From assembly GCA_012522805.1 (NCBI GenBank), contig JAAYJS010000020.1, forward strand, positions 26,863 to 90,862: a stretch of DNA of 64,000 nt. The letters run 5' to 3'. Position 1 is the stretch's first letter; the number at the start of each line of letters is the position of its first letter. Below are positions 51,203 to 60,600 of this stretch, one piece after another. The DNA is from Eubacteriaceae bacterium (GTDB lineage: Bacteria; Bacillota; Clostridia; Eubacteriales; Eubacteriaceae). The notes beneath the pieces were generated by a model that made no database searches, had not been told where the DNA came from, and saw nothing but the letters and a program-made list of their open reading frames with translations. The position numbers and the translations under genes are program-made.

Positions 51203-51898
51203 ATGGCTGATGGCATTTTAAAAAGATTTAAAGATATTATGTCTGCGAACATTAACGCTTTATTAGATAAGGCAGAAGATCCGGAAAAAATGATAGACCA
51301 ATATATGCGGGATATCGAAAGCGATTTGGGCAAAGTTAAAGCGGAAACCGCTGCGGTGATTGCGGAAGAAACCCGCAATAGAAGAGAATTAAACGAAAAC
51401 ACCGAGCAGATTGCTAAGATGGAAAATTATGCCAAAAAAGCACTTGCCAGCGGTAACGAAGCCGATGCACGTAAATTTGTCGAAAAGAAACAATCCTTGG
51501 AACGCACACGGGCAGATTTAGAAAAATCTTTGGAAATTGCAACGCAAAATGCAGATCAAATGAAGCAAATGCACGATAAATTGATCAAAGATATTTCCAG
51601 CTTAGAATCCCGTAAAGCGGAAATCAAAGCAAAAATAAACGTCGCTAAAGCACAAGAAAAAGTAAATCAAGTTGGTGGCTCTGTTAAAGGTGTTAAAGGC
51701 AGCATGACCGCCTTTGATCGTATGGAAGACAAAGCCAATAGAATGTTGGATGAAGCCAACGCCATGGCAGAACTCAACAAAAACGCAGAAGCAGAAGATA
51801 TGGACGCCCTTAAAGCAAAATACGATGAATCGGATGCTACCGAATCCGAATCTGTAGATAACGAATTGGATAAGCTGAAAAAAGAATTAGGACTCTAA
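51203..51898 (+). CDS. PspA/IM30 family protein
   Basis: GILKRFKDIMSANINALLDKAEDPEKMIDQYMRDIESDLGKVKAETAAVIAEE. Confidence 0.93.
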   Translation: MADGILKRFKDIMSANINALLDKAEDPEKMIDQYMRDIESDLGKVKAETAAVIAEETRNRRELNENTEQIAKMENYAKKALASGNEADARKFVEKKQSLERTRADLEKSLEIATQNADQMKQMHDKLIKDISSLESRKAEIKAKINVAKAQEKVNQVGGSVKGVKGSMTAFDRMEDKANRMLDEANAMAELNKNAEAEDMDALKAKYDESDATESESVDNELDKLKKELGL

Positions 51899-51913
51899 TG
51901 AACGGAGAAGATT

Positions 51914-52906
51914 ATGGGCTTTTTTAGCAAACAATTTTCTAACGTCGTTGAATGGGAAGAGTACAACGACGAGATACTATTTTGGAAATGGTCCAATAAA
52001 GAGATTAAAAAAGGCAGTCGTCTCATTATTCGCCAAGGTCAAGATGCCATCTTTATGTACAATGGTAAAGTGGAGGGTATCTTTAAAGACGAAGGCAGTT
52101 ACGACATCGAATCTCAAATTATACCCTTCCTTTCCACATTGAAGGGTTTTCGATTTGGCTTCAATACCGGTTTGCGGGCGGAGGTGTTGTTTATCAACAC
52201 CAAGGAGCTCACCGTTAAGTGGGGGACAAAAAACGCCATCGCCATACCGGCTCCCAACTTACCCGGAGGCATGCCAATACGCGCCTTTGGTACCTTTAAC
52301 TGCAGGGTTTCCGATTATATGATTTTAATCGAAAAAATTGCGGGGATTAAAAGGCAATTTACCATAGAAGATATTAAAGAGCGTGTCATTGCTATGTTGG
52401 ACCAATTACTGATGAAGTGGATTGTCAGAGAAGGCAAGGATATGTTTAACCTCCAAGCCAATTCCTTTGATATCGGCGGTGGCATCAAAGAAGATCTGGA
52501 TATGGAAATGGAAAAAATAGGGATAGAGATTACAGGCTTTAATATTGCCAGCTTCTCCTATCCGCCGGAAATCCAAAAAATGCAAGAAAAGGTTGCCGGT
52601 CAAAGCATGATCGGCGACATGAACCGCTATACCCAGGCAGCCATGGCCAATTCTATGGAAAACGGCAAAGGCGGTGGAACCGCATCGGATATGATGGGCA
52701 TGCAAATGGGTATGATGATGGGTCAACAAATGATGAACCAAATGCAACAAGAGAAGCAACAAAATCAACAAACCGGTAGCAGTACACAGCAACCCTCCGG
52801 CACAAGCCCATCGGAAGGAGCGTTACCTAAATTCTGTCCGGAATGTGGACATAAAACCGAAGGGGGAAAGTTTTGCTCCAATTGTGGTCATAAACTCACT
52901 CCGTAA
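51914..52906 (+). CDS. SPFH/virion-core-like protein (YdjI-like) with C-terminal double zinc ribbon
   Basis: VVEWEEYNDEILFWKWSNKEIKKGSRLIIRQGQDAIFMYNGKVEGIF; C-terminal CPECGHKTEGGKFCSNCGHKL; Met/Gln-rich linker. Confidence 0.88.
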   Translation: MGFFSKQFSNVVEWEEYNDEILFWKWSNKEIKKGSRLIIRQGQDAIFMYNGKVEGIFKDEGSYDIESQIIPFLSTLKGFRFGFNTGLRAEVLFINTKELTVKWGTKNAIAIPAPNLPGGMPIRAFGTFNCRVSDYMILIEKIAGIKRQFTIEDIKERVIAMLDQLLMKWIVREGKDMFNLQANSFDIGGGIKEDLDMEMEKIGIEITGFNIASFSYPPEIQKMQEKVAGQSMIGDMNRYTQAAMANSMENGKGGGTASDMMGMQMGMMMGQQMMNQMQQEKQQNQQTGSSTQQPSGTSPSEGALPKFCPECGHKTEGGKFCSNCGHKLTP

Positions 52907-52925
52907 CTGCATAGGAAGGTGAGCT

Positions 52926-53996
52926 ATGTCTGAGAAAATCTATCATTGCAACAATTGTGGGGGCATTTATGAGTTTCATGTTCAATCCCAGAACTTAAAA
53001 TGTCCCAATTGCGGAACGGAAGAAGAAATACCCGATTTGGGAGGTGTGAGCGAACACCCGTTGCATCTGGGTATGCAACACTATGCCAGTGATGTACAAA
53101 AAGAAACAGAATCCGTCAATATGTTGGACTGTTCCTCTTGCGGTGCCAGTATAGAAGTGGCCGACAATTCGACGGCAACCAGTTGCCCTTATTGCGGTGC
53201 CCATATTGTGTTGGCACAAAAACAGGTAGAGACCATTACGCCGGACGGGATACGCCCCTTCCAGATCGATCAGAATCAAGTCGGAAACATTTTCCGAAAT
53301 TGGATCAAAGGCAAATGGTTGGCACCGAACGAGTTGAAAAACGCTTATCAACAAGACAAAGTCATGGGGATTTACGTCCCGTATTGGACATTCGATGCAC
53401 AAGTGGATACACGTTATACTTGCGATGTCGGGGACAATTATCAGGAAAGTTACAGAGATAAGGAAGGCAACTTAAAAACGAGGACAAAAATTAGATGGAG
53501 TCGTTCCTCCGGTCGATTTTCACATTTTTTTAACGATGTGTTGGTACGGGCAACCAAAGCGATCAAGGACACCTTGTTAAAAGCAGTGGGAGCCTATGAC
53601 ACCGAGACTCTAAAAAGTTATTCCTCCGCATATCTATCGGGCTTTTCTGCTGAAAGGCACAATGTTCCCATCGATGATGCGTATCTCGAAGCGAAGGTCA
53701 GTATGGATAATGTTTTAAAGGATATGGTCAGAAATATCGAATTGCGAAGACATGACCATGTCAATAACATTAGACTTCAAGTAGACTACGCTAAGGAAAC
53801 CTTTAAACATGTTATTTTGCCGATATACATTACGGCCTACTATTTTAAAGGTCAAACCTACAACGTCATCATCAACGGCGAAACCGGGAACATCTATGGA
53901 GAGTATCCGAAGAGTAAGGTTAAGATATTCTTGATCGTTTTGGCTATTCTTCTGGTGATCGCACTGGTTTACCTGTATTCAACCTACTCGCAATAA
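52926..53996 (+). CDS. Zinc-ribbon membrane protein (YdjG-like, TFIIB-type zinc fingers)
   Basis: CNNCGGIYEFHVQSQNLKCPNCG and CSSCGASIEVADNSTATSCPYCGAHIV; C-terminal TM IFLIVLAILLVIALVYLY. Confidence 0.82.
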   Translation: MSEKIYHCNNCGGIYEFHVQSQNLKCPNCGTEEEIPDLGGVSEHPLHLGMQHYASDVQKETESVNMLDCSSCGASIEVADNSTATSCPYCGAHIVLAQKQVETITPDGIRPFQIDQNQVGNIFRNWIKGKWLAPNELKNAYQQDKVMGIYVPYWTFDAQVDTRYTCDVGDNYQESYRDKEGNLKTRTKIRWSRSSGRFSHFFNDVLVRATKAIKDTLLKAVGAYDTETLKSYSSAYLSGFSAERHNVPIDDAYLEAKVSMDNVLKDMVRNIELRRHDHVNNIRLQVDYAKETFKHVILPIYITAYYFKGQTYNVIINGETGNIYGEYPKSKVKIFLIVLAILLVIALVYLYSTYSQ

Positions 53997-54004
53997 AGCA
54001 ATAA

Positions 54005-54043
54005 AAAAGGTTGTCCAAAATTTTAACTTTTGGACAACCTTTT
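54005..54043. terminator. Bidirectional terminator between convergent genes
   Basis: 16-bp perfect stem aaaaggttgtccaaaa/ttttggacaacctttt. Confidence 0.85.
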
Positions 54044-54049
54044 GTCATG

Positions 54050-54799
54050 TTATTCGTTGATCGTTACTTCGTATTTTTCTTTTAATTCTTCGATGCGTTT
54101 GATAAATTCTGCGTTTTGCTTTTCTCCGAGAAGGTATCGTTTCAGATTATCTTGTATCACTTCGAAGGGCAACAGTTCCGGATCCTTCGTGTCCGTTACT
54201 TTGATAATGTGATAGCCAAATTCGCTTTGAACCGGAGCGTCGGATATTTGGCCAACCTCCATAGCAAAGGCGGCTTCTTCGAAGGCGGGTACCATTCGGC
54301 CTTTGTGGAAAAAGCTTAAATCTCCGCCCTTTTCTTTAGAGGGGCAAGTGGAATACGCTTTGGCCGCCTCTTCAAAGGTTTTATCTCCGGCTTTAATTTC
54401 TGCTATAATGTCGATGGCTTGTTGCTCGGCCGGTACTAAAATATGGCTGGCGCGTATATTGGGCGCAGACATCATTTGTTCGGGATGTTTGTCGTAAAAA
54501 TCTTTGACTTCTTGATCATCGATGGTGACATTTTTCATAAAATCTGCGATGACAAAACTTTTTAATAATTTCGTCTTGGCATCTTCCAACATGATTTTGA
54601 ATTCTTCTTTTTCTTCAACCTTATCTTCCAAACCTTGTAAATAGAAAAGGTTTTGTGCGATCAATTCGTTCAATAACTCTTGTCGCCCTTTATCGGTTTT
54701 AAAGGGGTTTTGTTGTTCCGGTGGCAAATGTTGAATCAATTCGTTTAAATCGTGTTCATAGATTTTGAGGCCTTCTACTGAGGCTAAAACTTTACTCAT
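54050..54799 (-). CDS. Parvulin-type peptidyl-prolyl isomerase without signal peptide
   Basis: IRASHILVPAEQQAIDIIAEI...FEEAAKAYSTCPSKEKGGDLSFFHKGRMVPAFEEAAFAMEVGQISDAPVQSEFGYHIIKV. Confidence 0.92.
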   Translation of the reverse strand: MSKVLASVEGLKIYEHDLNELIQHLPPEQQNPFKTDKGRQELLNELIAQNLFYLQGLEDKVEEKEEFKIMLEDAKTKLLKSFVIADFMKNVTIDDQEVKDFYDKHPEQMMSAPNIRASHILVPAEQQAIDIIAEIKAGDKTFEEAAKAYSTCPSKEKGGDLSFFHKGRMVPAFEEAAFAMEVGQISDAPVQSEFGYHIIKVTDTKDPELLPFEVIQDNLKRYLLGEKQNAEFIKRIEELKEKYEVTINE

Positions 54800-54860
54800 G
54801 GTATCTCCTTCATCATTCTTGCATTTTAAAGTCTAATAGTTGAGGGTTCATTTGTCAACA

Positions 54861-55865
54861 TTAACTGAAGATGCGAATCTTTTCTTCAGGAAAATAGGAT
54901 GTTAATAAGGACTTCAAAACCTTGCTTTGTATCAAATCTTCACTAAAAGTGTGGGTGTTTTCTTTAAGGATGGTTGGGTGTACCAACACGGGGTTGTTCG
55001 GATCCGTTTTGACAAATTTTTTGTACTGTTTTTGGCTGATGCGAAAGCCGCCGATATTGATATCCCTTATTTGATTAAAATCCAAATATTGAGCCAATAA
55101 TGAGACCATTTCTTGATAATGGGAGACTAAATTCGGAAAGGGCAGCAGGGGCTCAAAGGAAAGTCGAACACGGGCCCCACCACGTTGTGCTTGGCGGATC
55201 GCCTGAATGCGAGCGGCTAAAGAAGGTGTTCTGGGTTCATAATAATCGATGAGGGTCTGTGGTAAAAGAGACCATGCCCATATTAAATTATCAGGTACCT
55301 GTGCAAAGGGAAAGGTATTGGCTTTTGTCTTGACTTCGATCGTTAAATGGGGATTGGCCCTCAGCAAAGGAAACCACGCTTCGATGAAGTGCGTGATGCC
55401 CTCTAAGGCCAAGAGATCGGAATCGTAGGAAAGAGCTAAATACACAGGTTGGCCATCTTGCAATAAATCTTCTTTGACAGAGCAAATCAAGTCATCGTTG
55501 TTAACAAAAATAACGCAATGGGCGGAAGGGTGCAGGGCTTTCAAATAACAATAGTGGCAGTTGTATAGGCAGTTTAAAACCGGAGAACAATAATAAAATT
55601 TTTCCTGTTCAAAATCTTCACAATAGGGTGAACCGTCGTAATAAAAATGAAACTTTTTCTCTGCTAGAATACATTGCACAGCATTTTTTTGCATCATATA
55701 ATTTTGGTTATTGCGATTAAAAACCTGAGCATAATCGTCGATGATTATCGAGTGTTTAGGTTTTATTTTTGAAAGGATCTTCCGTGTATTGGGATGATCG
55801 ACAACACCTTTTTCAATGTAAACTCTGGAAAAATTCGGTGCATTGTAGTTTTTCGATAAGTGCAT
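54861..55865 (-). CDS. Spore photoproduct lyase-like radical SAM protein
   Basis: Cx3Cx2C in CLYNCHYCYLKA; YYCSPVLNC; SPL-like organisation (VYLALSYDSDLLALEGITHFIEAWFPLLRANPHLTIEVKTKA). Confidence 0.8.
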   Translation of the reverse strand: MHLSKNYNAPNFSRVYIEKGVVDHPNTRKILSKIKPKHSIIIDDYAQVFNRNNQNYMMQKNAVQCILAEKKFHFYYDGSPYCEDFEQEKFYYCSPVLNCLYNCHYCYLKALHPSAHCVIFVNNDDLICSVKEDLLQDGQPVYLALSYDSDLLALEGITHFIEAWFPLLRANPHLTIEVKTKANTFPFAQVPDNLIWAWSLLPQTLIDYYEPRTPSLAARIQAIRQAQRGGARVRLSFEPLLPFPNLVSHYQEMVSLLAQYLDFNQIRDINIGGFRISQKQYKKFVKTDPNNPVLVHPTILKENTHTFSEDLIQSKVLKSLLTSYFPEEKIRIFS

Positions 55866-56367
55866 TGAATTGTGTGTTCCTCTCTAAAACAGTCAAGGTG
55901 GTGGGCAACGCGTTGAGAAGATCGCTTAAAGGCGGTAAAGCCGGATAAAGTTCTCGCCGCTTTTCATAAAGGCGCGCTTCATGGAATAATCGATGCTTTT
56001 GACTGGTCGTCAAGCGACGGCTTTGCTGATAGGGCTCCAGATGCATGCGCAAAGCATCGTCTTCTTGACACATAATCTCAAAATAATCTTCAACCATTTG
56101 CTTAAAATCAACGTACGCCTTTAAACCCCGTTCCTCTATTCCCGGTATCAAGATAAAGATGAGGTGGGGTGGTGTGCTTCTAAACAGGTTTTGAATTTTC
56201 TCACTGATGGCGCTTGGCATTAAGGTGATACTTTTTTCCGGAAAGGGATGCTTGAGCAATATATCCGGATAATACACATTGGGCTTGTCACTCTGCATCT
56301 GAATTTGGTTGACGAGGGTATACGTCGCTTCTCGATATTCCCAAAGTATTAAAAATTCGGGTTTCAT
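55813..56367 (-). CDS. Uncharacterised protein translationally overlapping the SPL-like gene
   Basis: 184-aa ORF overlapping downstream SPL-like start by 53 nt; no family recognised. Confidence 0.6.
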   Translation of the reverse strand: MKPEFLILWEYREATYTLVNQIQMQSDKPNVYYPDILLKHPFPEKSITLMPSAISEKIQNLFRSTPPHLIFILIPGIEERGLKAYVDFKQMVEDYFEIMCQEDDALRMHLEPYQQSRRLTTSQKHRLFHEARLYEKRRELYPALPPLSDLLNALPTTLTVLERNTQFNALIEKLQCTEFFQSLH

Positions 56368-56420
56368 TTTACTTCTTCCAATTTATGATATACTTTATAC
56401 TAGCATAAAAGGAGGTAGAA

Positions 56421-57083
56421 ATGAACAAAGCAATTATATTTGACATGGACGGCGTTATCATCGACTCCGAAACCGTTTATGCAGAAATAGAATGGCAAAT
56501 TTACCAGGAGTACAACGTTCCCATGACCAGAGAAGGCGCTATGCAAAGCATGGGGCGTGGGTTATTAAACTGGTGGGAAGAAATTGTAGAACGTTATGGT
56601 ATGCCCATCAGTGCGCAACAAGCGGCAGAGGAAGTAGCGAAGCGTTACATGACCTTTTTAACAGATCCTAACATCAAAAAGGAAGCTATGCCGGGCGCCC
56701 GTCAATTGATGCAAAGAATAAAAGAAGAAAAGAATTGGAGAATAGCCATTGCCTCGTCTTCGGACGCCAACGCTATCTCAGCGGTGATGGATATTTTCGA
56801 TCTTCATCCTTATATCGACTTTACCATATCCGGCAATGAAATTGTCGACAGCAAACCCCATCCGGAAATCTTTGAAAAAGTTGCAAAACATTTCGACTAT
56901 GCACCGCAGCAATGTTTGGTTATCGAAGACTCTCAGAGCGGTATACTCGCTGCAAAAGCGGCAAGCATGTATTGTGCAGCCTACAAAAGTGCACCGAAGG
57001 GTTTGGTAGACTATAGTTTGGCGGACTTTGCCTATGACAACCACCACAAAGTGTTGCCCATGATCGAAAAAGTACTGGAGTGA
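56421..57083 (+). CDS. HAD-superfamily phosphatase (beta-phosphoglucomutase-like)
   Basis: AIIFDMDGVIIDSETVYAE; IASSSDANAISAVMD; SKPHPEIFEKVA; VIEDSQSGILAAKAA. Confidence 0.93.
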   Translation: MNKAIIFDMDGVIIDSETVYAEIEWQIYQEYNVPMTREGAMQSMGRGLLNWWEEIVERYGMPISAQQAAEEVAKRYMTFLTDPNIKKEAMPGARQLMQRIKEEKNWRIAIASSSDANAISAVMDIFDLHPYIDFTISGNEIVDSKPHPEIFEKVAKHFDYAPQQCLVIEDSQSGILAAKAASMYCAAYKSAPKGLVDYSLADFAYDNHHKVLPMIEKVLE

Positions 57084-57490
57084 GAACACTGGTATAAATA
57101 AATAACAAAGCCAAAAATCCCTTCGCATCAAAACAACCGAGGTGTGGAGGTTTTTTTGTTGTTAGAATCAATTTAAAAAACTAGTAAGTAAAGTTCGGTT
57201 TTCAAAGTCAATAGCAAATTTCTAACGCATCCATCATTCTTTGCGACTCTTGTAACGAGTCCTGTCGGCATATTGAGAGCGACTTTATTGAACTTCTGCT
57301 CAAGGGCATTAAGGTATGTAGACAAAAGAAAGAAAATGGAAAGTAAATAACGCTTTATTGCGTGGTCTCTGTAAAAATCTGTGCCGTCAATCCAGCACGA
57401 TCATAGAGCTTCATTTTACCGGAGTCATCGTATAGGGAAGACAAATTCTTTTCTATTCTACAATGGGCAATTTTTCGTTATAAGGTTATA

Positions 57491-57519
57491 TTGAGAAGGT
57501 TAATGGATTGTGATATAAT
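57491..57519 (+). promoter_or_regulatory. Putative sigmaA promoter of the large surface-protein gene
   Basis: TTGAGA (57491-57496), 17-bp spacer, TATAAT (57514-57519), ~110 bp upstream of ATG 57628. Confidence 0.65.
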
Positions 57520-57627
57520 ACAAAGTAACTATGTATTTTATTCTTTTGATATAAAATGTCAAAAAGAAATGAAATATATAAAATAGAGTCGATTCATAAT
57601 TAAGATGATTAAAAGGAGAAGCCGTCA

Positions 57628-60600
57628 ATGAACACAAATCGTTTAATAGCGAATAAGAGATTTCGAAAAATAGTTGCACTGGTCATCACCCTGACATTGG
57701 TGATGCAATTTGGTAGCGGATTAAAAGCTTTGGATGAAACATCCGATGCACCGGTACCGCCTTCGGTCGTTGCACCTGAAGGCACTGGTAGCGACAATGG
57801 AGATGTCAATCCGGAGGATTCTCTTGTAAAACCCGGCACAGATGGTGTGGATGACCAACCGGCAAGTGTAACGTTGCCGGAGCCAACTCAAGGCGAGGCA
57901 GCAAGCCCTTCCGGCACTCAAGTGCCTCAGTCAACCAGCAGAAGCGTTCCCTCTGTTTTTGAGATTGTTTGGCTGGAAGGGGGGCTTAATACTTCTTCTC
58001 GTCAAGAAGGGGAAATTTCCGGAGATAATCAGGAAATCATGGACATTACGCCTTACGATAACGATCGCGTAAGACCGGCAATTTACCAGATTAATTTTAC
58101 CATGGGCGGAGATCGAGATGCCGCGCCGGGGGAAATAGAAATTAGGCTACCCAAAAGTATCTTCTCTGGCAGAGATGGTCAGCCGGTGGATGAGATAAAG
58201 TTGCCAATTGTTCAAGCGCCGGAAATAGGCGGAGCTACTAATTTTCACTATTGGATCGATACAGAAACCGACGAAATTGTAGTGACCAATTACGAAAACT
58301 TTTTAAGAACAGAATCCTTTACGGTTGCCATAGAAAATGACTTTTGGCCGTACCAAGTTGCCGACGGTTACAGTAACCCTAATATCCAAGCCAAAGTTTC
58401 CATCCAACAAGATGCTGGTACCGAACCCATTCAAGCAGAATCGAATACGCTAGAGGTGAACGTTCACACCACAGCGAAACTCAAACAGGTTCGAAAACAA
58501 AATTATGGGCGTTTAGAGACATGGGATCCCGCATGGGGAGAAAAACCGGAAGATGCGGACGATTACTTTTATGTTATGTGGCAACTCAGAATCGATAAAC
58601 CCATGAACAATACCCAGCCTTTTGAAGTTAAGTACGTGGATGTGGCGGACCCCTTGGGTGAGATCGTAGCATTTTCCGAGACTAGAGCTCATTGGGTCAT
58701 CAGCCCGCCATCTTCATGGACGTTAAACACGCAACAACCCGATGGGACAGATATTTTTAGCAATAAGGTCTTTTATAATGAAAACAAGCCTACGAACCAA
58801 AACTCAGACAATAAAATCGTTACCTATATCATTACAAAGTATCATAAAGATTTGGGTGTCGATGGCAAGGTTTTTAGAAACACCTTTACGGCGAACTTAA
58901 CCGGTGTAGACGGCGCCCATGACACTAAAAGTGCCAGCACTAGTTTTACCTATAAACCACCGGCACAGTATATAGGAGACGGTATAGCACAGAATAAAAG
59001 ATCTGGTAGCAGTATCCTTACTTCGGGGATGCTGGATGCGCTAGAAAAAGGGAACAATGTACGACCTTTGGGATCTTATAACGACTCATTTTATGTAACA
59101 GCACAAGCATACAGGGCAAAAGACATCAGCCAAGATGGAACGAAGGACTACACCTTGGAAATCGTAGACAACGTCATGGGCTTAAGGCAATATGACCTCA
59201 ATGGCAACCCAAGAGAACCATGGTTTGAGCTGTTAACTCCTGGGACGGATTTTAATTATATCCATGCTTATGTCAATCTAACCGAATACGACTCAACATA
59301 CGATATCAATAAAGGCTACACGAGTGTAGAGGCAAAGGATTACCAAAATTATAAACCCATAGAATTGTACGTTCAGCAAGATGGTGGATCGTCTTGGACG
59401 AAATTAGGAGAATTTAAACGCAACGGATCTTCAGACCAATATGATTTTACCAGACCGGACGGAACGGTTGAAAAATATACCAGTCGTTACAAACCTGTTA
59501 CATTACCGAGCAATACGACGAACATTAAATTTGTCTACACGGGAAAACGTTACGGCGCAAAAGTAGAGGGGCACTTCGGAATACAAATCAATTCCACAGA
59601 TACAGTGCGTGCTGCGGTTCAGCGAGCCAAAGATGCTGAAGAGAATACTTTAAATTTCTACAACATCAGTACCATGGGTGTCAAAGATAGCGAAGGGAAT
59701 TATGCCAACCAAACAGACAAATTTGCTATTGATAATGGCAGCGCCTATTATCCTGAAAATGTCAAAGATGCAGTAAAAGCCCAAGCAAGAGAGATGACAG
59801 GTGTGGACGGCGCCTATTTGGAGCATACTTCCTCATATATTGGGCTCAAATGGCTACACGTATCCAGCTGGTTGGGAAAGACAAATAAAAAACCGGTATC
59901 AGACTCTGTAAATGGCAGAGAAATTGTGGATTATACCCTGACAATGAGAGAATCGGTTACCCTCGACAAAAACACGATACCGGAGGAACAAGCAGAAGAA
60001 TGGGGTTTGGTTTCAGAGCAAAACAGAGGAGTTTTTTACGATTTGCTCCCACCGGGCACATGGGCGCTGAAAGACTCAATCAAAGCCTACACGGTGGATT
60101 ATTATTGGAACGGATACAGTGCGACTTCCTATAGGGGGGTACCCTGTGCTCATCAAGTAGAGTTTTTCCCCGATTGGAGAGGTTCGGGCATGACGATGAT
60201 GAAAATCACAGTCAAAGCGCCCATGGAGCACAATCTTGTCCGCAGGGGGATGACAGGACAAAACTACATGTTGTTTTCGGGATTTATCGTGGATTTTCAG
60301 GTTGCGAACCCTTGGGATAATATCCTCGATTCCGGAAAAACAATGTGGAATAGTGTGGCTTACCAAACCGGCGCGGACAGTTTGGCCCAGGGTTTGACCG
60401 ATATCAACCCGAATACAACGATCCAAGAAAAAGCGTGGTTTGAAGATGTCAACGAAGACAACGACCCCAACGAGAAACAATTTCTATATGCAGAAAACAA
60501 ACTCAACTTGACACCGTTGATTGCGACGGAAATAGGATTTACGAAAAAAGTAAAATCTGTTGACGAGCCGGTCTTTGGCTCCTTATCGGAGGTGCCGGTC

